Both the position numbers and the translations under genes were made by a program. From Flavobacteriales bacterium UBA2306 (lineage in GTDB: Bacteria; Bacteroidota; Bacteroidia; Flavobacteriales; Weeksellaceae), in the NCBI GenBank assembly GCA_002345565.1, contig DDVS01000001.1, forward strand, positions 738,712 through 802,711: 64,000 nucleotides of DNA. The letters run 5' to 3'. The number at the start of each line of letters is the position of its first letter. Positions within the stretch are counted from its first letter, which is position 1. Under the pieces are notes generated by a model. That model saw only the letters and a program-made list of their open reading frames with translations. It was not told where the DNA came from and made no database searches. This document shows, piece after piece, positions 16,411 through 25,444 of this stretch.

Positions 16411-16842
16411 ATGGAAGAAGCAAGAAAAAAAGAAATATTAGACCAACTGAACAAAGCCCGCAAAAATACACTGGGAGAAACTTTGGAAATCGTTTACACA
16501 GATGTTTCCGATGAACATCTAACTGCAACAATGCCTGTAAACTCAAGAGTTCACCAGCCATACGGCATTCTACACGGCGGTGCAAGTTGTGTTTTGGCAG
16601 AAACTTTGGGATCTTGCCTTTCCTTAATCCATGTAGATACCAGCAAATCTGTTCCTGTGGGAACTAATATTAACAGCAACCACCTTAGAGCAAAACGAGA
16701 CGGTATGGTAACAGGCACTGCGACATTTATCAGAAAAGGCAATACGATGCACGTTTCCCAAATTGAAATCCGTGATGAAAAAGGCCATCTGATTAATCAC
16801 ACAACCATGACCAATAACATAGTTCCTGTAGGGAAAGTATAA
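16411..16842 (+). CDS. menI: Hotdog thioesterase, probable DHNA-CoA thioesterase
   Basis: A 143-residue hotdog-fold enzyme of the YdiI/PaaI type. The active-site set matches E. coli YdiI: Gln49, the His55-Gly-Gly motif in YGILHGGASCVLAETLGS, and Glu64 as the catalytic acid. YdiI-type enzymes hydrolyse 1,4-dihydroxy-2-naphthoyl-CoA in menaquinone synthesis. The gene is 9 bases ahead of an isochorismate synthase, which strongly supports that role over a generic thioesterase. The symbol is inferred from this context. Confidence 0.8.
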   Translation: MEEARKKEILDQLNKARKNTLGETLEIVYTDVSDEHLTATMPVNSRVHQPYGILHGGASCVLAETLGSCLSLIHVDTSKSVPVGTNINSNHLRAKRDGMVTGTATFIRKGNTMHVSQIEIRDEKGHLINHTTMTNNIVPVGKV

Positions 16843-16851
16843 TTTTTTTTC

Positions 16852-17829
16852 ATGCTTATTTTTAAATTCCCCGACAACGACCAGTTTTTCTCCGTAGATC
16901 ATAATCGTGATGTGAATGTATCTTTCGTAAGTTTTGATACAAAAACAGTTTTGGACTTCAAAGGAAATATTAAAGAGATCTCCAAAGATGAGATTGAACA
17001 GCTAAACATAGCCCCGAAAAGCAGAAGTTCATTTATAGAAATAGGCAAGGAAACACCAGAATCTTATGCGCTCAAAATTTCTCAGGCTCAGAATTTTATC
17101 AGAAAAAATGACTTAAAAAAACTGGTACTTTCCAGGCGCAAACTCCTGATGTATCTGGATATTAATTCTGATAAAAAATTATCTCTTAAAAAAAGTTTTC
17201 TGAAATTTTGTGAAAGTTATCCTTCTGCTTTCTGTTATTTGTTCGAAAAAAAAGGAGAAGTATGGATGGGCGGATTTTCGGAAGTATTAGGAAAATTCAA
17301 TAAAAAAAACAATCTTTTTGAGACAATGAGTGTTGCAGGGACCTTACCTGTAGAAGAATCTTGGACAGACAAAGAGATAGAAGAGCAAAAAGCTGTAACA
17401 GAATACATCCATTCTATTTTAAGAAAATTCTCTTCTAACATGAAGGTTTCCTCCACCAAGGATTTGATTTCCGGCAACATCAAACACCTAAAAACCGATT
17501 TCCAGGGAGAAGTAAGCCCGGAGAGTCTGGAAAAAATTATTGCAGAACTCCACCCTACACCAGCAGTTTGCGGATTTCCAAAAGAATTATGTGCGCAAGG
17601 CATTAAAAGTATAGAACATTTTAACAGGGAATATTATTCTGGCTACATCAAGATAGAGACGGATGATTTTGTCTATTATTTTGTTAATTTAAGATGTGCA
17701 AGTTTTTTCAAAAATTACGCTTTTTTGTTTGTCGGTGGTGGTATTACTTTAAAAAGCAATGCCGAAAAAGAATGGAAAGAAACCGAGCTTAAATCTATGG
17801 CAATCCAAAACAATCTGGTTTTTGAATAA
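16852..17829 (+). CDS. menF: Isochorismate synthase (chorismate-binding enzyme)
   Basis: A 325-residue protein with a chorismate-binding domain over about 75-320. It isomerises chorismate to isochorismate, the entry to menaquinone synthesis. Conserved blocks are LKKLVLSRRKLL, SVAGTLPVEE, the LHPTPAVCGFPKE motif and HFNREYYSGYI. It is about 100 residues shorter than E. coli MenF because the N-terminal region is reduced, which is usual in Bacteroidetes. The MenI-like gene just upstream supports menaquinone rather than siderophore or PABA use. Anthranilate or aminodeoxychorismate synthase cannot be excluded by sequence alone. Confidence 0.82.
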   Translation: MLIFKFPDNDQFFSVDHNRDVNVSFVSFDTKTVLDFKGNIKEISKDEIEQLNIAPKSRSSFIEIGKETPESYALKISQAQNFIRKNDLKKLVLSRRKLLMYLDINSDKKLSLKKSFLKFCESYPSAFCYLFEKKGEVWMGGFSEVLGKFNKKNNLFETMSVAGTLPVEESWTDKEIEEQKAVTEYIHSILRKFSSNMKVSSTKDLISGNIKHLKTDFQGEVSPESLEKIIAELHPTPAVCGFPKELCAQGIKSIEHFNREYYSGYIKIETDDFVYYFVNLRCASFFKNYAFLFVGGGITLKSNAEKEWKETELKSMAIQNNLVFE

Positions 17830-17937
17830 AATAAAAATCGTACGATAATCAAAATTTAATTGATTAAAGAATTAATTTTTAAAGAAATTAATATTACATT
17901 CATAACTTTTTATTACATTTACAACAAATGAAGTAAA

Positions 17938-18255
17938 ATGACACAACTTTTAAAATTAGCGCTAACAGGGCTTCTAATTTTGTGCTTTCTAGGAATGCCC
18001 TACGTATTCTTTAGAATTGCTTCATACTCTTTATTTGTAGGATTTGGTTGGCTGGCTTATCATTCTTTCCTTAGACGAGACAAGTTTGATGTCTATATTT
18101 TTTTCATACTTACTATCCTTTACAATCCTTTCATTCCATTTCCCTTACCTCATATTGTCTGGTTAATTATTAACACGTTGGTTGTTATCGGGATGATTCT
18201 CAACATTCTTTTTGCTGAAGACAACCCTTATGAAGACAGCACAAAAAAAAGATGA
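17938..18255 (+). CDS. DUF6804-like small membrane protein
   Basis: A 105-residue protein with about four hydrophobic segments (roughly 5-20, 22-42, 52-67 and 70-91) and a short charged tail DNPYEDSTKKR. The internal ILYNPFIPFPLPHIVWLIIN stretch resembles the DUF6804 family. Function is unknown. It is monocistronic and shares a bidirectional terminator at its 3' end with the convergent lipoprotein gene. Confidence 0.65.
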   Translation: MTQLLKLALTGLLILCFLGMPYVFFRIASYSLFVGFGWLAYHSFLRRDKFDVYIFFILTILYNPFIPFPLPHIVWLIINTLVVIGMILNILFAEDNPYEDSTKKR

Positions 18256-18276
18256 CTCCGTAAAGAATCATCTTCT
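18245..18276. terminator. Bidirectional terminator
   Basis: AAGATGA (18249-18255) pairs with TCATCTT (18268-18274). It lies between two convergent genes and overlaps the last codons of the left one. Confidence 0.6.
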
Positions 18277-18295
18277 AAATATTTTAAACTGAATT

Positions 18296-18856
18296 TTACA
18301 ATCCTACTTCTAATTTAAAAGAAGCATCAAGCTTTAATTTCATTGTTGCCGCCGCAAGCTTGGAACCTTGAATCTCCATAATCAAAGAATTTTGATTGGT
18401 TTTAAGATATTCCAATAATTCTGGATTGGTAGAAACTGGTGTAAAGGTAATCACACTGCCATTGGTATTATTAACAGCAGTCGCCACAAGCTTTTCTGTA
18501 AGATTAGGCGTTTTGATGTAAATATTAGCATTTTTAATAACGCTAAGATCTGTATCATTAGAAGAAGACAACATCTGGATACTAAGACTTTCTAGTTTTA
18601 CGGATTTAAGATTATTAATAGAAAATGACGGAAATTGTTCTTTAATTTTTGCATTAAGATCCAGATTTAAAGGAATTTCAGGATACTTTACATAACTATC
18701 TGTATTAGTTACCAATAAAGGGACATCAGATGTTAGACTTACGGGAACTGCAAATGGAACCGGGATTGCAATATCATCTATAACATCATCCACACTACAA
18801 CTAAAAAGCGATATAATAAATGACAATGCTATACTTAGATTGATTAACTTTTTCAT
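18296..18856 (-). CDS. Hypothetical lipoprotein
   Basis: A 186-residue protein with a lipoprotein signal: MKKLINLSIALSFIISLFSC, with Cys20 as the lipidation site. CSVDDVIDD follows, which has acids close to the cysteine and might direct surface exposure. The mature part alternates beta-type segments (VPLLVTNTDSYVKYPEIPLNL, and two with SLSIQMLSS and IYIKTPNL). I recognise no domain. It is monocistronic between a permease and a terminator. Confidence 0.65.
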   Translation of the reverse strand: MKKLINLSIALSFIISLFSCSVDDVIDDIAIPVPFAVPVSLTSDVPLLVTNTDSYVKYPEIPLNLDLNAKIKEQFPSFSINNLKSVKLESLSIQMLSSSNDTDLSVIKNANIYIKTPNLTEKLVATAVNNTNGSVITFTPVSTNPELLEYLKTNQNSLIMEIQGSKLAAATMKLKLDASFKLEVGL

Positions 18857-18923
18857 AATTTTAAATTTGAATTCTATAATAAAAAAAATATGCCAAAAGG
18901 ATATTTAATTATTATTTAGAGAT

Positions 18924-20255
18924 CTACAGATGATTAAATTCCTCTTCCGGATTATGTTTATGCTTAAAAACAATGGCAAACACAACAGTCACCACTAACG
19001 CATAGGCAGCAAATATATACCAAGAGGTTTGCCATCCTGCCAATTGTAGTGAAGGATCTGTTTGTGAAAAAACATAGTGGTTGACAACTTCCTGAGCGCC
19101 AAGCATTCCGATAGTTGCTCCAAATCCGTTGGTCATCATCATAAAAACACCTTGCGCACTAGAGCGGATACTTTTATCTGTTTCTTTATCTACAAACAAA
19201 GAGCCGGAAACATTGAAAAAGTCAAATGCAATTCCGTAAACTATCATCGATAAAATAAACATCCAAACGCCGCTTCCCGGATTTCCAAGCCCAAACAGGC
19301 CAAATCTCAAAAACCATGCAAACATCGCCATCAACATCACTTTTTTGATTCCGTAACGTTTTAAAAAGAAAGGAATTAAAAGGATACAAAGCGTTTCTGA
19401 AACTTGTGATAAGGAAATTAGCGCATTGGCATTATTGGAACCCCAGGTGTTCGAAAATTCAGGGATTTCTTTAAAACTTGTGATAAAAGGATTGGCATAG
19501 CCATTCGTAATTTGAAGAGAAACCCCCAGCAACATTGAAAAAATGAAGAAAATCGCCATCTTCTTTTCCTTAAACAAAGCGAAAGCCTTCAATCCCAAAG
19601 CATCGGATAGGGTTATTTTTTCGTCACTTGTATTGACTTCACATTTTGGTAATGTAAATGAATAGATAAAAAGGATTATTCCTAAAACACCAGAAACAAA
19701 AAACTGGCTATATTTATTCTGAAAACTCGGGAAATCCGATTGATTCGAAAAATTAAAACTCAAACTTCCGTTTTCAATCCCTGCAAAATTTACAAATAAC
19801 ATTGCACAAATAAATCCAACCGTCCCTAAAGTCCGAATGGGAGGAAAGGCTTTAATGGTATCAAAATTATTATTAACCAAAACCGTGTATGCTACAGAAT
19901 TTGACAAGGCAATTGTTGGCATATAAAACGCCACGCTAAAGCTATATAAAAGAAAAAGCTTGGAAAACTCGACATTTTCACCGGCTGACATTCCGTAATA
20001 TCCTGCCCAGATAAGAAAAACAGCTGCAAGAAAGTGGGAAATTCCCAAAAGTTTCTGTGCCTGGATCCATCGGTCTGCAATAATCCCCATAATTGCTGGC
20101 ATAAAAATAGAAACTATCCCTTGCATGGCATAAAATAATCCGATTTTGGACCCCAATCCCACAGAGCCCAAATAATTCCCCATCGAGGTAAGATAAGCTC
20201 CCCAAACCCCAAACTGTAAGAAGCTAAGGATGATTAATCTTAATTTCAAATTCAT
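18924..20255 (-). CDS. MFS nucleoside permease (NupG-like)
   Basis: A 443-residue major facilitator with 12 predicted membrane segments. The N-terminus (MNLKLRLIILSFLQFGVWGAYLTSMGNYL) is typical of the nucleoside:H+ symporter family (NupG, XapB), as are IGIIADRWIQAQKLL for the loop 2-3 motif and the C-terminal FDFFNVSGSLFVDKE. Members import nucleosides with protons across the inner membrane. Length is close to the usual 420. It starts 13 bases after the upstream nuclease gene, so the two probably form an operon. Which nucleosides it takes is not visible. Confidence 0.85.
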   Translation of the reverse strand: MNLKLRLIILSFLQFGVWGAYLTSMGNYLGSVGLGSKIGLFYAMQGIVSIFMPAIMGIIADRWIQAQKLLGISHFLAAVFLIWAGYYGMSAGENVEFSKLFLLYSFSVAFYMPTIALSNSVAYTVLVNNNFDTIKAFPPIRTLGTVGFICAMLFVNFAGIENGSLSFNFSNQSDFPSFQNKYSQFFVSGVLGIILFIYSFTLPKCEVNTSDEKITLSDALGLKAFALFKEKKMAIFFIFSMLLGVSLQITNGYANPFITSFKEIPEFSNTWGSNNANALISLSQVSETLCILLIPFFLKRYGIKKVMLMAMFAWFLRFGLFGLGNPGSGVWMFILSMIVYGIAFDFFNVSGSLFVDKETDKSIRSSAQGVFMMMTNGFGATIGMLGAQEVVNHYVFSQTDPSLQLAGWQTSWYIFAAYALVVTVVFAIVFKHKHNPEEEFNHL

Positions 20256-20268
20256 ATGATAAAATGTA

Positions 20269-20874
20269 TTATTCTATTTTTTTATTTCGCCTTTTGATTT
20301 CTTCCTGGATTCTCATCGCTATGTCATAATCTTCTTCTTTTACGGCATCATTTAGCAATTGTTGTAGCTCTTCTACAGAAACGCCGGAGAAATCATTAAA
20401 ATCCGAGAAGGTTTCTGGGTCTTGATCCAGATTTTCCACTTTAGCGCTTTCTTCAAGTTCCAGAAAAATTCCGGCTTCGTTCAAAACATCAGACGTAGTG
20501 TAAATAGGAGCATCAAAACGCACTGCCATTGCGACGGCATCAGAAGTTCTGGCATCTAGAATCAATTCTTCCCCATTGTGGGTGTTTTTAAAATTGATAT
20601 TAGAAAAAAATACACCGTCTTTAATTTGATAAATAATGACCGATTCCAAAATAAATCCTGTGTTTTTTACAAACTGAGAAAATAAATCGTGGGTAAGCGG
20701 ACGCGGCGGATTAATATCCTTTTCCAGTCCCAAAGAGATGGATTGGGCTTCAAAATTACCGATGACAACAGGCAATTTTACCGATGTCTCTTCATGTTCC
20801 AGCAACAGCGCATACGCTCCGGATTGGGTTTGGCTGTATGAGATCCCTCTAATGATTAATTTTTTATAATCCAT
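20269..20874 (-). CDS. Bifunctional nuclease (DUF151) with UVR motif
   Basis: A 201-residue protein with two parts. Residues 1-135 are a bifunctional nuclease domain: LPVVIGNFEAQSISLGLE and ARTSDAVAMAVRFDAPIYTT are the conserved blocks. Residues 165-201 are a UVR-like helical pair (VEELQQLLNDAVKEEDYDIAMRIQ region). The combination is common in Bacteroidetes. The family was named from nuclease activity in a plant homologue, and the role in bacteria is unclear. It is the first gene of a pair with the nucleoside permease. Confidence 0.85.
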   Translation of the reverse strand: MDYKKLIIRGISYSQTQSGAYALLLEHEETSVKLPVVIGNFEAQSISLGLEKDINPPRPLTHDLFSQFVKNTGFILESVIIYQIKDGVFFSNINFKNTHNGEELILDARTSDAVAMAVRFDAPIYTTSDVLNEAGIFLELEESAKVENLDQDPETFSDFNDFSGVSVEELQQLLNDAVKEEDYDIAMRIQEEIKRRNKKIE

Positions 20875-21000
20875 TTAGCAAATATAAAATATTTTGTTAA
20901 TTTCCATTTAACATTTACAGATTATTACATAGTTTCCGTTGGAAAATCATAATCACTTTATTTCACTTTCTATTTATCTCTGATTTTACTATCATATCAG

Positions 21001-21032
21001 AAAAAAAACCTGAGCAATAACTCAGGTTTATA
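21001..21032 (-). terminator. Terminator after etfA
   Basis: AAACCTGAG (21006-21014) pairs with CTCAGGTTT (21021-21029). On the minus strand the stem is followed by a T-run. It lies 20 bases past the etfA stop. Confidence 0.8.
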
Positions 21033-21051
21033 ATATATTTCGAAACGTTGA

Positions 21052-21999
21052 TTAAGCTTTTAACGCTTTGATTTTCTCGGTCAATGCTGGAATAATCTGG
21101 AACGCATCTCCCACTACTCCATAATCTGCAGATTTGAAGAAAGGCGCTTCCGGGTCATTATTGATAACAACAATTGTCTTAGAACTGTTAACGCCCGCCA
21201 AATGTTGAATGGCGCCAGAAATACCAACTGCAACATAAAGATTTGGAGAAATTGCTTTTCCAGTTTGCCCAACGTGCTCGTTGTGTCCTCTCCAACCGAT
21301 ATCAGAAACTGGTTTTGAACAAGCTGTTGCAGCTCCAAGAACATTTGCCAAATCCTCAATCATACCCCAATTTTCAGGACCTTTAAGACCTCTTCCTGCA
21401 GAAACTACAATCTCCGCTTCTTTTAAGTCTAATTTACCAGAAGACTGTTCGTGATTAATCACTTTTGTATCTTCATTGGCAATGCTTAATTCTTTAACCT
21501 CTTCAGAACCTGAAGCTGCATTTTCTTTAACACCAAAAGCATTTTGAGAAACGGTTACAATAACGCCTGCTGCATCGGCTTTTGCGTGCATAAAACCTTT
21601 TCCTGAGAAAGCTCTTCTTTTCACTTGGAAAGGTGAAGTACTTTCAGGAACATCAATCGCATTAGTAATCAAAGAATAATTTTTCTGAATTGCTAACATT
21701 GGCGCAATAGAAGAAGCGTCTGTGGTGTGAGGAAAAACAATAATGTTTCCATCAGCAATTTGACCAACTGCTTCTGCATAAGCCTTAGCACTGAAATTCT
21801 TAAGACCTGCATCTTTTACATTAATTACTTTATCCGCTCCATACTTATAAAGCAAATCTGAAGAATCTGTCGGATTGATAGAAATTGCAGTTACTGAATC
21901 TCCAGTTTTTCCTGCAATAGCTTTTGCATAAGAAACCGCTTCAAATGCTGCTTTTTTGTAAACTCCGTTTATATTTTCTGCGTATACGAATACTGCCAT
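21052..21999 (-). CDS. etfA: Electron transfer flavoprotein subunit alpha
   Basis: A 315-residue ETF alpha. With EtfB it carries electrons from acyl-CoA dehydrogenases and related flavoenzymes to the quinone pool. The C-terminal FAD domain shows the family motif: VSAGRGLKGPENW (about 199-211), then GWRGHNEHVGQTGKAISPNLYVA split across the FAD site (about 238-260). Length is standard. It lies 25 bases after etfB on the same strand and ends at a terminator, so etfB-etfA is a two-gene operon. Confidence 0.95.
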   Translation of the reverse strand: MAVFVYAENINGVYKKAAFEAVSYAKAIAGKTGDSVTAISINPTDSSDLLYKYGADKVINVKDAGLKNFSAKAYAEAVGQIADGNIIVFPHTTDASSIAPMLAIQKNYSLITNAIDVPESTSPFQVKRRAFSGKGFMHAKADAAGVIVTVSQNAFGVKENAASGSEEVKELSIANEDTKVINHEQSSGKLDLKEAEIVVSAGRGLKGPENWGMIEDLANVLGAATACSKPVSDIGWRGHNEHVGQTGKAISPNLYVAVGISGAIQHLAGVNSSKTIVVINNDPEAPFFKSADYGVVGDAFQIIPALTEKIKALKA

Positions 22000-22024
22000 T
22001 TTGTTTGATTTAAAAGATTAATAA

Positions 22025-22771
22025 TTAAATAACTTTCGCTTCTTCGTGAAGTAATCTTACCAACTCGTCAAGGTTATCCGCAGAAACCAATTTAACAGCT
22101 GCTCTTGGCGCAACACTGTCAAAAGAAACGGCTTCTACCTTCACTTCAGAATTTGAAGGTTCCACAACATTAAGAGCTTTTGTTCTTGCTGACATAATTC
22201 CTCTCATATTCGGGATAATCAAATCTTTTTCGTCAACCAAACCTTTTTGTCCTGCAATAACAGCCGGTAATTTCACAGCAATAGTTTCTTTTCCACCTTC
22301 GATTTCTCTAACTGCAGTCGCTTCAGAACCATTAACTTCTAATCCAACACTTGCATTCACAAAAGGAATATTAAGCAACTGAGCCACCATTCCAGGAACC
22401 GCTCCACCGTTATAGTCAATCGATTCTTTACCTGTAAGAATTAGGTCATAACCTCCGTCTTGAGCCACTTTTGCAATTTCTTTTGCAACAGAGAAACTGT
22501 CTTTAGCTTCTGCATTAACTCTCACTGCATCATTCGCTCCGATTGCCAAAGCTTTTCTGATAACCGCTTCTGTTCCTGCATCTCCAACGTTCACAACTGT
22601 TACCGTTGCGCCCTGAGATTCTTGCAATTTTATAGCTTTTGTTAAAGCAAACTCATCTAATGGATTGATCACCCATTGAATTCCGTTTTTGTCAAAAGCA
22701 GATTTATCTGCCGTAAAATTAATTTTACTTGTAGTGTCCGGAACGCTACTGATACAAACTAATATTTTCAT
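22025..22771 (-). CDS. etfB: Electron transfer flavoprotein subunit beta
   Basis: A 248-residue ETF beta, normal length. Landmarks are MKILVCISSVPDTTSKINF at the N-terminus, INPLDEFALTKAIKL, the AMP-binding DLILTGKESIDYNGGAVPGM (about 119-138), and the C-terminal PRAAVKLVSADN. It pairs with EtfA as a soluble FAD heterodimer. It is the first gene of the operon, with a 270-base AT-rich spacer upstream in which I find no clear minus-strand promoter. Confidence 0.95.
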   Translation of the reverse strand: MKILVCISSVPDTTSKINFTADKSAFDKNGIQWVINPLDEFALTKAIKLQESQGATVTVVNVGDAGTEAVIRKALAIGANDAVRVNAEAKDSFSVAKEIAKVAQDGGYDLILTGKESIDYNGGAVPGMVAQLLNIPFVNASVGLEVNGSEATAVREIEGGKETIAVKLPAVIAGQKGLVDEKDLIIPNMRGIMSARTKALNVVEPSNSEVKVEAVSFDSVAPRAAVKLVSADNLDELVRLLHEEAKVI

Positions 22772-23041
22772 CTGTTAAATATATTTTTAATTAATTATCG
22801 AAAAAAAAAATCAATCTTAACGATAACATTTGATGTTACTAACTGTGGCTAATATATATAAAAAATACTATGCATGCATAATTTATTGCTATTTATTAAA
22901 TAACATTGGAAATCGCTTTAATAAAAGGATATTTAGATTCTTTATAAATAAATTTGTCAGTTTTAAGGCAATTTAGCAGATTCAATACGTTACAAATATT
23001 GATATCAAATTATCGAATTTTCAAAAAAAAACTAATAATTT
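22772..23041. other. AT-rich spacer upstream of etfB
   Basis: 270 bases with no ORF of note. It contains an A10 run and a chance-looking plus-strand TAAATTTG at 22949. It must hold the etfBA promoter, but I cannot point to a convincing one. Confidence 0.35.
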
Positions 23042-23743
23042 TTATTTCTTTACCTGACTTGCTCGGAACTCAATTTTACTTGGTAAAACTCGAGGATTCA
23101 TATTCAACATATCGAGGACAAGATTTCCCATATCTTCTGGTTGGATTTTCCATTCATCTTTTTCCGAAGGTACATTTCCATTAAAATAAGTAGCGACAGA
23201 ACCTGGCATTATGGTTGAAACTTTGATGTTATATTTTCTAAGGTCAATCATTGCAGCTTGAGTGAAGCCGACAACGCCAAATTTTGATGCATTATAGCCT
23301 GCTCCATTTTCAAAGAAATTAGTTCCGGCAAGACTTGCAATTGTAATATAATAACCTTCTGATTTTTTAAGTTCTTCGACTGAAGCTTTTAGAGTATAGA
23401 AACAACCTGTCAAATTGGTTTCCTGCATTGCGTTCCAATCTTCGATTGACATTTCATCAACCGGTTTGAAGATTCCTAAACCAGCATTCGCAATCACAAC
23501 ATCTACTCTTCCGAATCTTCCAACAATTTTGGAAATAGCATTTTCCTCATCTCCGAAATTTCTAACATCTGAACTCACTCCAAAAATACTTTCTGAAATA
23601 GCTTTAAGTTCAGAAACAGCTTTATCAACATCTTGTTGTTTTCTTCCACTAATAGCCACTTTGTGACCATTTTTCAACAGAACTTCTGCAATTCCGAAAC
23701 CTATTCCTTTGGTTCCGCCTGTGATATAAATAACTTTTGACAT
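23042..23743 (-). CDS. Short-chain dehydrogenase/reductase
   Basis: A 233-residue classical SDR. TGGTKGIG (8-15) binds the nucleotide and NAG is at 86-88. The catalytic set is Ser137 (ITIASLAG), Tyr150 and Lys154 (YNASK). GR after the second strand (ISGRKQ, Arg34) suggests NADP preference. These enzymes reduce or oxidise carbonyls, and the substrate cannot be told from sequence. It stands alone, with a repeat element starting 20 bases upstream of its start. Confidence 0.88.
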   Translation of the reverse strand: MSKVIYITGGTKGIGFGIAEVLLKNGHKVAISGRKQQDVDKAVSELKAISESIFGVSSDVRNFGDEENAISKIVGRFGRVDVVIANAGLGIFKPVDEMSIEDWNAMQETNLTGCFYTLKASVEELKKSEGYYITIASLAGTNFFENGAGYNASKFGVVGFTQAAMIDLRKYNIKVSTIMPGSVATYFNGNVPSEKDEWKIQPEDMGNLVLDMLNMNPRVLPSKIEFRASQVKK

Positions 23744-23763
23744 AATTTTTAAAAATTTATTTG

Positions 23764-23870
23764 AACCACTTAGTCATATAGTTTTTTGTTTAAGATTAAA
23801 TAGAAAACTGCTTTAAACTATTATTTAATCTTTTTGAATTAAAATTGATTTTCTATGTGACTATGTGGTT
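23764..23870. repeat. 107-bp repeat with terminal inverted repeats (copy 2)
   Basis: The left end AACCACTTAGTCATATAG (23764-23781) matches the complement of the right end (23853-23870) at 16 of 18 bases. It is the partner of the copy at 1199, in the same orientation and within one base of its length. It sits just upstream of the SDR start. Confidence 0.7.
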
Positions 23871-23890
23871 TAGTTTATGATTAATTTTAA

Positions 23891-23917
23891 TAAAAAAGAC
23901 AGCCTTAACTGTCTTCA
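23891..23917 (-). terminator. Terminator after the M20 dipeptidase gene
   Basis: AAGACAG (23896-23902) pairs with CTGTCTT (23909-23915). On the minus strand a T-run follows. Confidence 0.7.
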
Positions 23918-23922
23918 ATTTT

Positions 23923-25305
23923 TTATCCTTTTGCGTAAAACTCAAAGAAGTAAGGAATACTTTCTATTCCTTTATAATAGTTATACAATCCGTAATGTTC
24001 ATTAGGTGAATGAATAGCATCTGAATCCAATCCAAATCCCATTAAAACAGATTTAGCACCAAGAACTTTCTCGAACAAAGACGTAATAGGAATACTTCCA
24101 CCACTTCTATAAGGCAAAACTTCTTTTCCAAAAGCTTTTTCCATCGCTTTTTTAGCCGCCAAGAATTCTTTGGTATTGCTTTCCAAAACATAAGGCATTC
24201 CTCCGTGATGTGGTGTCACTTTTATTTTAACACTTTTCGGAGCGATTTTCTCAAAATATCTTGTGAACTTTTCCGTAATTTCTTCGGGCGTTTGATTCGG
24301 TACCAATCTCATTGAGATTTTAGCAAAAGCTTTAGAAGCAATTACCGTTTTTGCACCTTCGCCAGTGTAACCGCCCCAAATTCCGTTCACATCAAGAGTT
24401 GGCCGAATCGAAGCTCTTTCCAAAGTTGTATAACCTTCTTCTCCTTGGATATCACTAAGATTGATTGATTTTTTGTAAGCCTCCGGATCGTCTTTCAGTT
24501 TGTTCATTTCCTTTCTGTCTTCATCAGAAACAATCAGAACGTTGTCATAAAAACCGTCGATGGTGATATGTCCTTTATCATCAATCAAATCGCCAATCAT
24601 TTTTGACAGAACATTAATTGGATTCGGAACTGCTCCTCCATAAAGCCCAGAATGTAAATCACGATTTGGACCTTCAACCTCAACTTCTACATAACTCAAA
24701 CCTCTCAAACCTGTTGTAACCGTTGGCTGTTCATTAGAATAAATATGAGTATCAGAAATCAAAATTACATCACAGCTCAGTTTTTCTTTATGGTCTTCTA
24801 GGAAATCTGCCAAACTTGCAGAACCCACTTCTTCTTCACCTTCAATCAAAAACTTAACATTACAAGGAAGTGAATCTGTTTTCATCATTGCCTCGAAAGC
24901 TTTGACGTGCATAAAGAATTGTCCTTTATCATCCGCAGAACCTCTTGCGAAAATTGCGCCATCTGGATGAAGTTCAGTCGTTTTTACAACTGGCTCAAAC
25001 GGGTCACTTGTCCATAATTCCAATGGGTCAGCTGGCTGAACGTCATAATGACCGTAAACTAAAACCGTTGGCAAATTAGCATCAATTATTTTTTCTCCAA
25101 AAACAATTGGATAACCTTTGGTTTCAAGCGTTTCTACATTGTCTGCTCCAGCAACTTTTAGGTGTCTTGCCACTTCATCTGCGCATTTCAGGACTTCGGA
25201 TTTGTAAGCTGGGTCTGCGCTAATGGAAGCGATTCTAAGGATATCGAAAAGTTCATCTAATAAACGTTGTTTATTTTCTTGGATGTATTGTTGTGTATTA
25301 CTCAT
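23923..25305 (-). CDS. M20 family dipeptidase
   Basis: A 460-residue zinc metallopeptidase of family M20 (carnosinase/DapE group). The start is the ATG at 25305 (MSNTQQYIQENKQRLLDELF). The frame is open 36 codons further but those read through a spacer repeat. Conserved metal-site blocks are VYGHYDVQP (about 84), ARGSADDKGQ (about 117), IEGEEEVGS (catalytic Glu, about 150), SDTHIYS and the late SDAIHSPNEHY. No signal peptide is seen, so it should be a cytoplasmic dipeptidase. It is monocistronic with its own terminator. Confidence 0.9.
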   Translation of the reverse strand: MSNTQQYIQENKQRLLDELFDILRIASISADPAYKSEVLKCADEVARHLKVAGADNVETLETKGYPIVFGEKIIDANLPTVLVYGHYDVQPADPLELWTSDPFEPVVKTTELHPDGAIFARGSADDKGQFFMHVKAFEAMMKTDSLPCNVKFLIEGEEEVGSASLADFLEDHKEKLSCDVILISDTHIYSNEQPTVTTGLRGLSYVEVEVEGPNRDLHSGLYGGAVPNPINVLSKMIGDLIDDKGHITIDGFYDNVLIVSDEDRKEMNKLKDDPEAYKKSINLSDIQGEEGYTTLERASIRPTLDVNGIWGGYTGEGAKTVIASKAFAKISMRLVPNQTPEEITEKFTRYFEKIAPKSVKIKVTPHHGGMPYVLESNTKEFLAAKKAMEKAFGKEVLPYRSGGSIPITSLFEKVLGAKSVLMGFGLDSDAIHSPNEHYGLYNYYKGIESIPYFFEFYAKG

Positions 25306-25386
25306 TTTTATTATAAATGATGATTGATAAATGATTTGAAACTTTGTCAAGGATCTGAAACTTTGACAAAGTTGGTTCGTAAAAAT

Positions 25387-25420
25387 AAAAAATGTCCTGC
25401 AAACGCAAGACATTTTTTGT
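25387..25420 (-). terminator. Terminator after the small lipoprotein gene
   Basis: AAAAAATGTC (25387-25396) pairs with GACATTTTTT (25409-25418), with an inner TGC/GCA. It lies 25 bases past the lipoprotein stop. Confidence 0.75.
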
Positions 25421-25444
25421 TATAATATTTTTATAAAATTCTTA

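Noticed and set aside
22949..22956. A perfect TAAATTTG -7 element on the plus strand upstream of nothing but antisense sequence
   Set aside because: There is no plus-strand gene or structured RNA behind it, and the spacer is so AT-rich that chance matches are expected.
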